Of a DNA stretch of 64,000 nucleotides, positions 40,235 through 50,292 are shown piece after piece. Made by a program: the position numbers and the translations under genes. The stretch comes from JAJTFA01 sp051715425 (GTDB taxonomy: Bacteria > Bacteroidota > Bacteroidia > UKL13-3), in assembly GCA_051715425.1 (NCBI GenBank), contig JBPXJS010000044.1:122592-186591 (forward strand), in the 5' to 3' direction. Each line of letters opens with the position of its first letter. Positions within the stretch are counted from its first letter, which is position 1. The notes under the pieces were generated by a model. That model worked only from the letters and a program-made list of their open reading frames with translations. It was not told where the DNA came from and did not search any database.

Positions 40235-43200
40235 TTACTCGGATTTAATCAATCTCTTGGTAATGGTTTCATTATAGGTGGTGATGGTGATATAATAAAC
40301 GCCATTGGCCAGGTGTTTTAATTCTGTAAGGGTTATTTCTTTTTGGTTGGCCGGAACTATTAAGGATAATTGTTCTTTGCCCCGCATATCGTATACATGT
40401 ATTTCCTGTGCTGCTACTTCTTTCAGGTTAATGGTTACTGTATTGATAAACGGATTTGGATTGAGGCTGATTCCTTCTTTTATGCCATCCACATGTACGG
40501 AAGGGCTGTAGGTGAAGTTATCATCCATATCCACCAGTTTAATGCGGTAGTAAGATTGCATCAGGTTACCTGCATCTGCATAAAGATAGTTTTGTGTTTC
40601 GGTGGTATTGCCTGTGGCTTTTACTTTACCTATGGTTACAAATGATACGTTATCCAAACTTCTTTCAACCTCAAAATGATTGCTGTTTTTTTCGCTGGCT
40701 GTTTGCCAGGTTACCAATACATTTTTGCTTTCGCGGGTGGCTTTTACATTCAGCAGATTAACCGGAAGCGGGTTGGAGGTAAGGGTACTTCCAAGGGCAA
40801 AATCGTAAAACCCGGTCATGTTTCCGGTTACCAGGCTGTTGCCAATACGGGTGGTATTTACTGCTGTCCACGATCCGTTGTGTTCGCTTCTGCGCATCAC
40901 ATAAATACTATCGGGGAAAAGGATGCCCGGCATGGTGCTGAAATCTACAATTACCTGGTAAGTTACAGTAGCAGGTAAATTTCCGGTTCCGATTCCGGAG
41001 TAATTTACATTCCAAAACCTGGTGCTTACATTGTTTGGTGTAAATATAGCCGAACTGTTGGTAGTGGCTGCTGCGTTGGTGGCGTAAACCGGGCTAGCTG
41101 CCGATACCGGTGTTTCCATATAGCTGTTTATAGATAATACACCATTGGCAGCTCCTGCTGCTCCAAGGGAAATGGTAAAGTTACCACTGGTATAATTACC
41201 TGTGGTATTGATTGGTGTATTGTTGGTAGCAGATGGGTTGGTAATATTTATATTGCTGAGGTAAATGCGGTTTCCTGTGCCCGACATATTCCTGAATGCA
41301 ATTAATATATTAGGTGTATTGGCATAAGCGGAGAGATCCACATAATCCTGTCTCCAATCTGCTGCACCGGCCGGGGTATAGGCAGTTCCCTGCGCTGCAA
41401 CGGTTCCAAGTGCAGGGGTGGTGCCTTGTCCGGATTTGGTATACAATGCAGTAAAACTTAATCCGCCATTATCCGAAACCATTACCTGTAATGAATCGTT
41501 TGCTACAAAGGTTGATGGGGCATGTGCAATATGGAAATGTAAGGTTGGATTGGTAAGTCCGGTAAAATTAAACAGGGGAGAATAGATTAAACCTTCTCCA
41601 ATAATAGAGAAATTATCAAAATACATCACATTGGCTCCGCTTACTCCGTTTGGAAGTGTTACGGTTGTGGTTTTAATCTGTGTGTTTGGATTTTTCTGTA
41701 ATAACCAGCTTGCCGGAATATTGGTAGAAAGGCGATAGGGGATTCCCAAACCTGAACTTACCGCATTAAGGGTAATGGTTAATGTATCATTATAACTCAA
41801 TGCATCACCTGTAAGGCCGCTCCATATTTTAATGGTATACGTTCCTGCTGTAGCAAAATTAAGTGCATTGGCTCCTGTAAATAAAACGGTGTTGGTATCA
41901 TTCTGGTTTAAAGAAACGCTGCTGTTTACCGGACCTTTTACCGTGCCTCCGTTTACATTATACCTCACCGGAATACCTGCTGCCTGTGTTGCGGTGCCTA
42001 AGTTTTTAAGTACAGCTCTCAATGGAATATTTACTCCAGTTGGCACGGTTAAATTATTTACCGGGTATGCTAAAGTAATACCAGCATCAGTTGGCGGAAG
42101 TGGATCTGCCGTGCATTCCATCAGTAACCTTCCTAAAGAGGTAACACCCGGAGTACCAAAAAATGTACCTGCTGCATGGGTGCTGATATTGCTTGCTGTG
42201 CTGTTGGTTATCTGATAAAAATAAGTATTGTTTGGCCTCAGCGGAACTTCATTCTGAACCGTTCCCATAAAGATATTGGCGGTTTGTGCACCGTTGGCCA
42301 CACCTGCTATAAATGCGCTGTTGGTTATAACCGGAGGTACTGAAATATTAAAAGTTAACCAGGTACCCAAATCTGCTGCTTGTACCACATAACTTGGCGA
42401 GCGACCCAGTACATTACCTAATGTATCCAGAATCATTCCGCATATGGTATCGCCTAATGCATCAGAATTGGAAAATAAGAACGAGCGCACTGTAGTTATC
42501 ATCCTTGTTCCGGTAATGCGGTATTTGCAACCCCAAACCGTAAAGGCTACGCTACCCCATGCCTGACCTGCCGGTACCATAGTATCGGTATATGCATAAT
42601 GACGCTCGCTTACCGACATCCCATAATCTTTGCTGTTATTGGCTGCGTTATCATCTGCCGGAACCGATACATTCACCACATTGGTGCCGTAGTTTGTTGG
42701 CATAAACGGAGCAAAAGATACAATGGCATTGCCTGCTGATGGAATGCTTGCAATATTGGCAGTGGTGCTATAAGTATTTGCTCCACTCACCGTAAGGGTA
42801 ACCGTTACATTGGTTTGCGCATTTACACCCGGATTGGTAATATAAGCTCTGATAGAGTCTGGTGTATAGGCACCCATAGGTACTTTTCCCATAGAGTAAA
42901 CAGCCGATACGGCAATATCATTAAATACCACAGGGGTAAAACGGTAGGTTCTTCCAATATCCGGAGCGGGCCTTGCCACACCTACTGCATTGCCATAATT
43001 TACTGCATTGTTTACATAGTTTCCTGCATTAATGGTAGGCAATTGCCACGATACGGTGGAACCTTTTGTTACTGTTAATAATTGATTGGCAAGTGTGCTG
43101 TTGCCTTTTAAACCACAGGCCGCAAAACGTGCATTGGAGGCGTTGGTTGAACCTACCCAACGTCCGTACATAAATTCTATCCAATTGGTGGTTTCATGCA

Positions 43201-43750
43201 AAATCACCTGAAAATTAATGGTATCGTACTGAGTAGTTACTGCATTCTGCAATTTATCGCATACATTTTTCCATTGTATGGTGCAGGTTCTCGAACCTAC
43301 TGATCCGGTGGTATAAATTCTGAATTCCGGTGTCTGCAAACCTCCCCGGTTCCACAAATCCTGTCCAAAGGGAACAATCAGGTTGGTATCAAGTGTGCTG
43401 GTGCTGTTAAACGGACCGCCCGCAGGTGGCTGCACAAAGGTGCTGAACAAAAGCGGACTGGAAGCACTGTCTCTTCCCAGCTTAATAAAACCATCCACAT
43501 ACATAATTAATGAATCGTAGTTGGTTCCGTTAAAACGAAAAGTAAAACCAATATCGAGTGGAGCAGAGTGCCCGTAATCATTATCGGTCATGGTTACCAC
43601 AGAACCATTGGTACCCAGGTCTACATAGGTGCCGCCTGAGGTACTGAATCCTCCTGTTTGGTAATTTAGCTGCGCATAGCTGCTAAAAGAAAACAAAAAG
43701 ATAAAGGAACATAGCTGGAGGAGCTTAAGTGTTGTAAAATTTGTTTTCAT
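40235..43750 (-). CDS. Large T9SS-secreted surface protein with CARDB-like domains
   Basis: 1171 aa. Signal peptide residues 1-26 (LLQLCSFIFLFSFSSYAQ). Residues about 30-260 are a beta-sandwich (NYQTGGFSTSGGTYVDLG, FTFRFNGTNYDSLIMYVDGF). Two CARDB/Ig-like units follow (FNDIAVSAVYSMGKVPMG... and DAGITLAYPVNNLTVPTG...), then a region with a jelly-roll look (PTLHFHIAHAPSTFV). The C-terminal 80 residues are the T9SS type A domain (SLNPNPFINTVTINLKE, VYDMRGKEQLSL, GVYYITITTYNETITKRL). The protein is probably surface-exposed, for adhesion or matrix building; no catalytic motif was seen. Confidence 0.88.
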   Translation of the reverse strand: MKTNFTTLKLLQLCSFIFLFSFSSYAQLNYQTGGFSTSGGTYVDLGTNGSVVTMTDNDYGHSAPLDIGFTFRFNGTNYDSLIMYVDGFIKLGRDSASSPLLFSTFVQPPAGGPFNSTSTLDTNLIVPFGQDLWNRGGLQTPEFRIYTTGSVGSRTCTIQWKNVCDKLQNAVTTQYDTINFQVILHETTNWIEFMYGRWVGSTNASNARFAACGLKGNSTLANQLLTVTKGSTVSWQLPTINAGNYVNNAVNYGNAVGVARPAPDIGRTYRFTPVVFNDIAVSAVYSMGKVPMGAYTPDSIRAYITNPGVNAQTNVTVTLTVSGANTYSTTANIASIPSAGNAIVSFAPFMPTNYGTNVVNVSVPADDNAANNSKDYGMSVSERHYAYTDTMVPAGQAWGSVAFTVWGCKYRITGTRMITTVRSFLFSNSDALGDTICGMILDTLGNVLGRSPSYVVQAADLGTWLTFNISVPPVITNSAFIAGVANGAQTANIFMGTVQNEVPLRPNNTYFYQITNSTASNISTHAAGTFFGTPGVTSLGRLLMECTADPLPPTDAGITLAYPVNNLTVPTGVNIPLRAVLKNLGTATQAAGIPVRYNVNGGTVKGPVNSSVSLNQNDTNTVLFTGANALNFATAGTYTIKIWSGLTGDALSYNDTLTITLNAVSSGLGIPYRLSTNIPASWLLQKNPNTQIKTTTVTLPNGVSGANVMYFDNFSIIGEGLIYSPLFNFTGLTNPTLHFHIAHAPSTFVANDSLQVMVSDNGGLSFTALYTKSGQGTTPALGTVAAQGTAYTPAGAADWRQDYVDLSAYANTPNILIAFRNMSGTGNRIYLSNINITNPSATNNTPINTTGNYTSGNFTISLGAAGAANGVLSINSYMETPVSAASPVYATNAAATTNSSAIFTPNNVSTRFWNVNYSGIGTGNLPATVTYQVIVDFSTMPGILFPDSIYVMRRSEHNGSWTAVNTTRIGNSLVTGNMTGFYDFALGSTLTSNPLPVNLLNVKATRESKNVLVTWQTASEKNSNHFEVERSLDNVSFVTIGKVKATGNTTETQNYLYADAGNLMQSYYRIKLVDMDDNFTYSPSVHVDGIKEGISLNPNPFINTVTINLKEVAAQEIHVYDMRGKEQLSLIVPANQKEITLTELKHLANGVYYITITTYNETITKRLIKSE

Positions 43751-43822
43751 ATTTCATTGGTGTTTGAAATGTGAAATTAGAAAACAAATCGGTATTTAAG
43801 AATAATTAAGATTTAATTAAAT

Positions 43823-43850
43823 AAAAAAAGCCACCCAAAGGCAGCTTTTT
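43823..43850. terminator. Terminator between DUF5606 and T9SS genes
   Basis: AAAAAAAGC, loop with internal GCC/GGC pairing, GCTTTTT. It is 20 nt after the end of DUF5606 and is better on the minus strand. Confidence 0.7.
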
Positions 43851-43870
43851 CAGTATGAAGGGGTTATGAA

Positions 43871-44521
43871 TTATTCTTCCGATTTTTTCTTTTTGGTGGC
43901 TTTTGGCTTGGCCGGGGCTTCGTCTCCCTCCGCTTTTGCCTTTTTGGTGCCCTTGGCAACAGGGGCTTTTGGTGCCGCTTTTTCCTCAGTTACACCTTCT
44001 GTGGTTTCTTTTGTTTTAGCTGCTCCTGTTTTTGCCGCTGCCTTTTTGGCTTTTGGTTTTTCCTCCGCTGCCGGTGCTTCTTCTTTTGCTGCTGTTTCTG
44101 CCGCTGCTGTTTCCTCCGGGGTTTCTTCATCCATCAGGGTGGCAAAATCCAACATGGTTTTTAACGTGCCATACCAGGTGATTAGTTTTTTAATATCACT
44201 GTCGTACACGCGCTCACTGTCCAACTGAATGGTTTCTATTAAAAAGTTGCGTTGTGTTTTGGCATCGTCTTTACCTGTTGGAATAGCAGTGCCTGCTTTT
44301 TCCTTTTCGTTAATCTTTACCAATACCTCCGCTAAACGCATATCGCCTTCTACGGTATACATGGCTATATCTTCCAATACAGATACCCTGTCCTGTATAC
44401 TGGTAGGAAAACGTTTTTTAGGTTCGGCCAACGTTTCCAGGATTAAACCATTTTTCGTTCTTCCGATAATTTTGTGTAACCCGCTTACACCGGCAATTGC
44501 TACAATCTCTTTTAACTTCAT
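43871..44521 (-). CDS. DUF5606 domain protein with charged Ala/Lys tail
   Basis: 216 aa, cytoplasmic. Residues 1-130 are the DUF5606 domain characteristic of Bacteroidota (MKLKEIVAIAGVSGLHKIIG, SIQDRVSVLEDIAMYT, SDIKKLITWYGTLKTMLDF). Residues about 135-216 are a low-complexity Ala/Lys/Glu extension (KPKAKKAAAKTGAAK) ending KKKKSEE, similar to histone-H1-like tails that bind nucleic acids. Function unknown; DNA or RNA contact by the tail is an inference. It is divergent from icmF across 182 nt. Confidence 0.88.
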   Translation of the reverse strand: MKLKEIVAIAGVSGLHKIIGRTKNGLILETLAEPKKRFPTSIQDRVSVLEDIAMYTVEGDMRLAEVLVKINEKEKAGTAIPTGKDDAKTQRNFLIETIQLDSERVYDSDIKKLITWYGTLKTMLDFATLMDEETPEETAAAETAAKEEAPAAEEKPKAKKAAAKTGAAKTKETTEGVTEEKAAPKAPVAKGTKKAKAEGDEAPAKPKATKKKKSEE

Positions 44522-44643
44522 CTTGCTTGTACTTGGTTTGTTTTAATGAGGACGGCAAAAATATACTTTTTTTAAGATGTACAAACCTTAAGTATAAGTT
44601 ATTGTAAACCAGTTATAAACACATCAACCGCCAATCGGGCCTT

Positions 44644-44678
44644 TTTGGAAACAATTTGTGCAAAATGCCTTATTTTCG
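44644..44678 (+). promoter_or_regulatory. Candidate Bacteroidota-type promoter for icmF
   Basis: TTTG at 44644-44647 and TATTTTCG at 44671-44678 (7 of 8 with TAnnTTTG), spacing 23 bases, a little long. The ATG at 44704 is 25 bases further on. Pattern match only. Confidence 0.35.
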
Positions 44679-44703
44679 TGCCCTCTAAACGTAATCTCAT
44701 CCT

Positions 44704-47700
44704 ATGGAAAGCATAGAAAAATATATCCCCAAAAATAAAATCCGTGTTGTTACCGCTGCCAGTTTGTTCGATGGACACGATGCTGCTATCAATATTATGC
44801 GCAGAATTATTCAGGCCAGCGGAGCAGAGGTGATTCACCTTGGGCACGATCGTAGTGCTGAGGAAGTGGTAAACTGTGCCATCCAGGAAGATGCCAATGC
44901 CATTGCCATGACCAGCTACCAGGGCGGCCACGTGGAGTATTTTAAATTTATGTTCGACCTGCTGCAGCAAAAAGGCTGTGGCCATATTAAAATTTTTGGC
45001 GGTGGTGGTGGTACCATCCTGCCTGAAGAAATTGCTGAACTGCACCAATACGGAATTACCCGCATTTATCACCCCGATGACGGACGCTCCATGGGCCTCC
45101 AGGGAATGATTAATGATATGCTGGAGAAATGCGATTTTGCTACCGGCCAACACCTGAACGGGGAAGTAAAACACCTGGCCGAAAAAGATTATAAATCCAT
45201 TGCCCGCCTCATCTCTGCTGCCGAAAATAACCCCGAAGATTTTAAAGCCTATTTCGATAAACATGTGGCTCCGCTTACAGCCAAAGTTGCCACCCCTGTT
45301 TTAGGTATTACCGGAACCGGTGGGGCCGGAAAATCTTCTCTGGTAGATGAGTTGGTGCGCAGGTTTCTGCTCGATTTTAAAGATAAATCCATTGCCATTA
45401 TTTCGGTTGATCCTTCCAAGAAAAAAACCGGTGGTGCTTTGCTTGGCGACCGTATCCGCATGAACGCCATTAAAAATCCGCGTGTGTATATGCGCTCCCT
45501 GGCTACCCGCCAAAGCAACCTGGCTTTATCTAAACATGTGCAGGAAGCCATTGATATTGTAAAGGCCGCCCACTTCGACCTCATTATTCTTGAAACATCG
45601 GGCATTGGCCAAAGCGATACGGAAATTATGGATCACAGCGATGTGGCTTTGTATGTAATGACCCCTGAATATGGCGCGGCTACCCAGTTGGAGAAAATTG
45701 ATATGCTGGATTTTGCCGATATTATTGCCATTAATAAGTTTGATAAAAAAGGAGCACCCGATGCCCTGCGTGATGTAAAAAAACAATACCAGCGCAACCA
45801 CCAGTTGTTTGATAAAAACCCCGATACCATGCCTGTGTATGGCACCATTGCCAGCCAGTTTAACGATCCCGGCATGAACAGCCTCTACAAAGCGGTAATG
45901 GATAAGGTGGTGGAAAAAACCGGTGCTGCCCTCCAATCTACCTACCTTATTACGGATGAGATGAGCGAGAAGGTGTATATTATTCCGCCTGCACGTACCC
46001 GCTACCTTTCTGAAATTAGCGAAAACAACCGCAACTACGATAAGTGGGTAGATAAACAGGTGGGCATTGCCGATCAGTTGTATGGCCTCCGCTCGTCTAT
46101 TCAAACATTAAAACAATCTAAACTGGATGATAAGGACAGGCTGATTAAAGGCCTTGAAGAAACTTACCATACCGTTGCCCTCGATCTGGATCCGCGGAAT
46201 AAAATTATTTTGGATACCTGGGAGGAGAAAAAAGATTTGTTCCGCAATGAATACTATGTGTTTAAAGTACGCGATAAGGAAATAAAAATTAAAACCCATA
46301 GCGAATCCCTCTCGCATACACAGGTGCCAAAAGTAGCGGTGCCTAAGTTTAAAGCCTGGGGCGATATTTTGCGCTGGGCCTTGCAGGAAAATTTTCCCGG
46401 AGATTTCCCTTATACGGCCGGTATTTATCCGTTTAAACGCGAAGGGGAGGACCCTACCCGTATGTTTGCCGGTGAGGGCGGACCCGAGCGTACCAACAAA
46501 CGTTTCCATTATGTATCGCAGGGTATGCCGGCCAAACGTTTAAGTACGGCTTTCGACTCGGTAACCCTTTATGGTAACGACCCCGACCACCGCCCCGATA
46601 TTTACGGAAAAATTGGTAACTCAGGTGTAAGTGTATGGAGTTTGGATGCAGCCAAAAAACTGTATTCCGGTTTTAACCTGGCCGATCCCAAAACTTCCGT
46701 TTCCATGACCATTAACGGACCCGCTGCCATTATCTGTGCATTTTTTATGAATGCCGCAATCGATCAGCAGTGCGAGTTATATATTAAGGCCAATGGATTG
46801 GAAGCCGAGGTAAACAAAAAGATAGACGATATTTTTAAAGCACGTGGTACCACACGCCCAACCTATAACGAAACCATGCCTGAAAGCAATGATGGCCTGG
46901 GGCTGATGTTGCTGGGTATTACAGGCGATATGGTATTGCCGGCCGATGTGTACCTGAAAATAAAAACCGAAACCTTAAAGCAGGTGCGTGGTACCGTGCA
47001 GGCTGATATTTTAAAAGAAGACCAGGCACAAAATACCTGCATTTTCTCTACTGAATTTTCATTGCGTGTAATGGGCGATGTGCAGCAATATTTTATTGAT
47101 AATGCCGTGCGTAATTTTTATTCCGTTTCCATTAGCGGATACCATATTGCCGAGGCAGGTGCCAACCCTATTACCCAACTGGCTTTAACCCTCTCCAATG
47201 GATTTACCTTTGTGGAGTATTACCTGAGCCGTGGAATGAATATTGACGATTTTGCACCTAACCTGTCTTTCTTTTTCTCCAATGGTATTGATCCCGAGTA
47301 TTCTGTAATAGGCCGCGTAAGCCGCAGGATCTGGGCCAAGGCCATGAAGTTAAAATACGGTGCCAATGAGCGTTCGCAAATGCTCAAATACCATATTCAA
47401 ACTTCCGGACGCTCCCTGCATGCACAGGAGATAGATTTTAATGATATACGTACCACCCTGCAGGCATTGTATGCCATTTATGATAACTGCAATTCCCTAC
47501 ATACCAATGCGTATGATGAAGCCATCACCACGCCTACTGAAGAATCGGTGCGCAGGGCCATGGCCATACAGTTAATTATAAACCGGGAGTTGGGATTGGC
47601 CAAAAATGAAAACCCGCTGCAAGGTTCGTTTATTATAGAGGAGCTTACCGATCTGGTAGAAGAAGCCGTATTAAGTGAGTTTGATAAAATTACCGAACGC

Positions 47701-48087
47701 GGTGGGGTATTGGGTGCTATGGAAACCATGTACCAGCGCAATAAAATCCAGGAAGAAAGCATGTATTACGAAATGCAAAAACATACAGGCGAGTTTCCAA
47801 TTATTGGGGTAAACACCTTCCTGAGCAGCAAAGGTTCGCCTACGGTATTGCCTAAGGAGGTAATACGCAGTACCACCGAAGAAAAGGAGTACCAGATTAC
47901 CATGCTCAACGAGTTAAAAAAGGGCAATGCAGAAAAAGGAAAAGAAATGCTTCACCGCCTGCAACAGGCTGCCGTGCACAATAAAAATATTTTTGCCGAG
48001 CTGATGGAAACCGTTAAGTATTGCTCCCTGGGACAAATTACCCATGCACTATTTGAGGTCGGAGGGCAGTATAGGAGGAATATGTAA
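44704..48087 (+). CDS. icmF: Fused isobutyryl-CoA mutase IcmF
   Basis: Adenosylcobalamin enzyme that interconverts isobutyryl-CoA and n-butyryl-CoA, linked to valine and fatty-acid metabolism. It is 1127 aa in the IcmF order: B12-binding domain (about 10-150, LFDGHDAAINIMRRI, the His being the cobalt ligand), MeaI-type GTPase chaperone (about 195-420, P-loop GTGGAGKSS), then the mutase TIM barrel (about 560-1100). Substrate residues favour isobutyryl-CoA, not methylmalonyl-CoA: Phe588 in TRMFAGEG (Tyr in MCM) and Gln776 in EDQAQNTC (Arg in MCM). The final 27 bases form the first unit of a tandem repeat that continues beyond the stop. Confidence 0.92.
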   Translation: MESIEKYIPKNKIRVVTAASLFDGHDAAINIMRRIIQASGAEVIHLGHDRSAEEVVNCAIQEDANAIAMTSYQGGHVEYFKFMFDLLQQKGCGHIKIFGGGGGTILPEEIAELHQYGITRIYHPDDGRSMGLQGMINDMLEKCDFATGQHLNGEVKHLAEKDYKSIARLISAAENNPEDFKAYFDKHVAPLTAKVATPVLGITGTGGAGKSSLVDELVRRFLLDFKDKSIAIISVDPSKKKTGGALLGDRIRMNAIKNPRVYMRSLATRQSNLALSKHVQEAIDIVKAAHFDLIILETSGIGQSDTEIMDHSDVALYVMTPEYGAATQLEKIDMLDFADIIAINKFDKKGAPDALRDVKKQYQRNHQLFDKNPDTMPVYGTIASQFNDPGMNSLYKAVMDKVVEKTGAALQSTYLITDEMSEKVYIIPPARTRYLSEISENNRNYDKWVDKQVGIADQLYGLRSSIQTLKQSKLDDKDRLIKGLEETYHTVALDLDPRNKIILDTWEEKKDLFRNEYYVFKVRDKEIKIKTHSESLSHTQVPKVAVPKFKAWGDILRWALQENFPGDFPYTAGIYPFKREGEDPTRMFAGEGGPERTNKRFHYVSQGMPAKRLSTAFDSVTLYGNDPDHRPDIYGKIGNSGVSVWSLDAAKKLYSGFNLADPKTSVSMTINGPAAIICAFFMNAAIDQQCELYIKANGLEAEVNKKIDDIFKARGTTRPTYNETMPESNDGLGLMLLGITGDMVLPADVYLKIKTETLKQVRGTVQADILKEDQAQNTCIFSTEFSLRVMGDVQQYFIDNAVRNFYSVSISGYHIAEAGANPITQLALTLSNGFTFVEYYLSRGMNIDDFAPNLSFFFSNGIDPEYSVIGRVSRRIWAKAMKLKYGANERSQMLKYHIQTSGRSLHAQEIDFNDIRTTLQALYAIYDNCNSLHTNAYDEAITTPTEESVRRAMAIQLIINRELGLAKNENPLQGSFIIEELTDLVEEAVLSEFDKITERGGVLGAMETMYQRNKIQEESMYYEMQKHTGEFPIIGVNTFLSSKGSPTVLPKEVIRSTTEEKEYQITMLNELKKGNAEKGKEMLHRLQQAAVHNKNIFAELMETVKYCSLGQITHALFEVGGQYRRNM

Positions 48088-48222
48088 CGCGAGCTTTATG
48101 GCCGTAGATCCGACTGCTGGCGGATAAGGAGGGCAATACAGACGTAATATGTAACAGAATCTTTACGGCCGTAGATCCCGCGGAAGGCGGGATAGGGAGG
48201 CCAGTATAGAAGGAATATGTAA
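48061..48222 (+). repeat. Tandem repeat of the icmF 3' end
   Basis: Unit 1 (48061-48127) contains the last codons and stop of icmF; unit 2 (48128-48195) and partial unit 3 (48196-48222) repeat it imperfectly, each starting GGAGG-C-A-TA and each keeping a TATGTAA. Each full unit ends with CCGTAGATCC plus a small hairpin: ATCCG/CGGAT in unit 1 and ATCCCGC/GCGGGAT in unit 2. The arm sequences differ but pair in both. Confidence 0.85.
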
Positions 48223-48253
48223 GAGTTTTGCTGCGGGCTAGTTATGACAAATG

Positions 48254-49177
48254 TTAAAAAGATCTCGAGTTTTTAGAATTCATAAATGGCTTTGCTTTGC
48301 TCCAGTTTTTTGATAGAATAGGTTTGCTAAAACAAGTGGTTCCATTAGATGGTTCTCCTGAAAAGTGGCAATAGTTTTCAGGATATTCAGTGTTGCCAAA
48401 TTGTACCCAACTTCTAAAGGCATCTTCACTTAAAGGTTTGTTTGGATCAAAACTAATTTTAATTCCAGTTCTGATGCAATAGCCAGGTGTTGTCTGCTGA
48501 ATTTCTTCTCTTATTGGCATGTCTTTTTTTGTGGTGCTAGTGGCCAAATCCAATTCATCAGGAAAATCTGAAAGCCTTTTCTGAATATTACCTCTGCTGT
48601 AGTTGGCAAAACCCAGATAAAAGTTATTGGTGATATCGTGTAATGTATCAGATTTAACATACGATTTACCAAGAATTGCGCTTAGAAGCTTTTTCTCAAA
48701 AACAGGTCGCCTGATATAAATGGCTTCATTTGAATATGCAATATCGGAACAGGCGGCCCAGGCATCCTGATCTGCAGACTGGGTGAACCGATCTAACATG
48801 TTAATTTCTGAATACACTCCAAATTCAATATTACTTTTAAAAGAATAATCATGGAGGTTGATGGAAGTAATCACTCCTTTTTTCTCATTCCCATAGTATT
48901 TTCCATGAAGGTTCGGAACGTAAATGATGCTTATATTTGGGAATTTCGTGAAGTAATCAAAGTCATCTTTACTGAGGCTTCTGCTCACGTTTCCTTCATT
49001 CTTTCCAAATACAATTAAGATATGAAGTTTTGGGTTATTGATATGTTTATCAAATAATTTTTTAAAATAATCATCAAGCCTGATAAAGGGTGAAACAATC
49101 CTGAGTGAATCTTCAGCATCCCATATGATTTCATAAACGGCTTTTTCTAATGCTTCTCCGGTAATAAATTTTGGCAT
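48254..49177 (-). CDS. PLD-like domain protein (probable nuclease or effector)
   Basis: 307 aa, cytoplasmic. Residues about 10-150 look like one phospholipase-D/Nuc half: SLRIVSPFIRLDDYFKKLFD, LHILIVFGKNEGN, then the HxK motif NLHGKYYGNEKKGVITSINL with the SxN strand behind. The usual acidic D after the lysine is not evident. The C-terminal half (about 190-307) has a Cys/His-rich end (ENYCHFSGEPSNGTTCFSK) that may bind zinc. PLD-like modules of this kind occur in restriction and antiphage systems. It is the last gene of the AT-rich minus-strand run, 57 nt after the NdpA-family gene. Confidence 0.68.
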   Translation of the reverse strand: MPKFITGEALEKAVYEIIWDAEDSLRIVSPFIRLDDYFKKLFDKHINNPKLHILIVFGKNEGNVSRSLSKDDFDYFTKFPNISIIYVPNLHGKYYGNEKKGVITSINLHDYSFKSNIEFGVYSEINMLDRFTQSADQDAWAACSDIAYSNEAIYIRRPVFEKKLLSAILGKSYVKSDTLHDITNNFYLGFANYSRGNIQKRLSDFPDELDLATSTTKKDMPIREEIQQTTPGYCIRTGIKISFDPNKPLSEDAFRSWVQFGNTEYPENYCHFSGEPSNGTTCFSKPILSKNWSKAKPFMNSKNSRSF

Positions 49178-49234
49178 GGTTGGTCTGGTTATTTTAGTTT
49201 ACTTTAAACAAGATTTAAGAATCAACGGGATTGA

Positions 49235-50284
49235 TTATGCCTCGTTTTCGAAATATATTTTATAAAACTTTCGTCCATCTTTATCAACGCCCTGTTCAAT
49301 TAATTCGCGGTCACCGTGAATATAAATATGGAAGTTCTTATCTAATTTAAGCACGCTTTTAAATGCACGGGATTGTTTCTTTACAGCTTGTTGCGAAATT
49401 TCAAAGTTGTCGGATAGTTCAATATTGTTCTCTTGCCTATAATTATCATCAAATTTTTGGAATGATTTTACCAAACCAGTATCTTGAAGAACTTCTTTCT
49501 CAAACTCTTTTTTATCAAAGTTTTCGTGTGTTTTGAAATACTCTACCGAGCGGTTTAGAATATCAATTTGATCTGTTTTGTTTACTTCAAACTCCTCTGG
49601 AAGTTGCTTGGTTATAAAGTTCTTGGCAATACCTAAAAATTGATTTGTTTGATGAAATTCATTCGCAATGGGTTTTAATTGAAGAAATGTATCTTTCCAA
49701 TATTGTGCCTCAGTTGATTTGTTTGAATCTATTACACAAACTTTAAAACCATTTTCCTTTTCAATATTGAAAATTAAGCAGCCTTTGTCAAGTTTGTTTA
49801 TATTAATACCATCATCATATTTCAAAGTAAATTCTTTGGATTTTTTAGTTAGTTTCAAAAACTCTTGAAGGTTCTCGGATTTGAAAATCCCTAAAGCATT
49901 TACCATCTTACCATCATTTATTTTGATATTATTAAATGTGGCCACAAATAAATCTCCCGATTTAATTTGCGGATGCAATGCAATTTCATAGAGTAGCTTT
50001 GCAATGCTTTCGCTTTTTTCTATGAGGTTATTATTGTTTAAGAAAATACTTTTTGAATATTTATATACTGGATTAAGTTCGAAGTCACCGTCTGAAAATG
50101 TAAAAGAATAGAACTCTTCTAAATCCTTAAAGGGGTGAAGAAGATATTTAATAAGAAGTTCTCTTAAACGTGAATCTTCTGTATTAATTAAAGTAGCTGA
50201 TAAAATCAATTTTTCGTCATTGGTTTGATTACCCACTTGGTGGGCAATAACACTACCTATATTACAATTTGTAAAATCTAACAT
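49235..50284 (-). CDS. Nucleoid-associated protein, NdpA/YejK family
   Basis: 349 aa. N-terminal pattern (CNIGSVIAHQVGNQTNDEKL, SRLRELLIKYLLHPFKDLEE), central DLFVATFNNIKINDGKMVNALGIFKSE and C-terminal RAFKSVLKLDKNFHIYIHGD, RKFYKIYFE match the NdpA family, which binds nucleoid DNA; function is poorly known. It is a common Bacteroidota length. It is 8 nt downstream of the RelA/SpoT-like gene. The high AT content and the neighbours suggest an accessory copy rather than the housekeeping one. Confidence 0.8.
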   Translation of the reverse strand: MLDFTNCNIGSVIAHQVGNQTNDEKLILSATLINTEDSRLRELLIKYLLHPFKDLEEFYSFTFSDGDFELNPVYKYSKSIFLNNNNLIEKSESIAKLLYEIALHPQIKSGDLFVATFNNIKINDGKMVNALGIFKSENLQEFLKLTKKSKEFTLKYDDGININKLDKGCLIFNIEKENGFKVCVIDSNKSTEAQYWKDTFLQLKPIANEFHQTNQFLGIAKNFITKQLPEEFEVNKTDQIDILNRSVEYFKTHENFDKKEFEKEVLQDTGLVKSFQKFDDNYRQENNIELSDNFEISQQAVKKQSRAFKSVLKLDKNFHIYIHGDRELIEQGVDKDGRKFYKIYFENEA

Positions 50285-50292
50285 AATTTAAA

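Noticed and set aside
44599..45264. 221-aa minus-strand open frame
   Set aside because: Mostly antisense to the B12-binding domain of icmF; no recognised motif and it spans the icmF promoter region.
45526..46104. 192-aa minus-strand open frame
   Set aside because: Antisense to the GTPase part of icmF.
44704..48087. Methylmalonyl-CoA mutase
   Set aside because: The fused B12-GTPase-mutase order and the Phe588/Gln776 pair indicate isobutyryl-CoA mutase IcmF.
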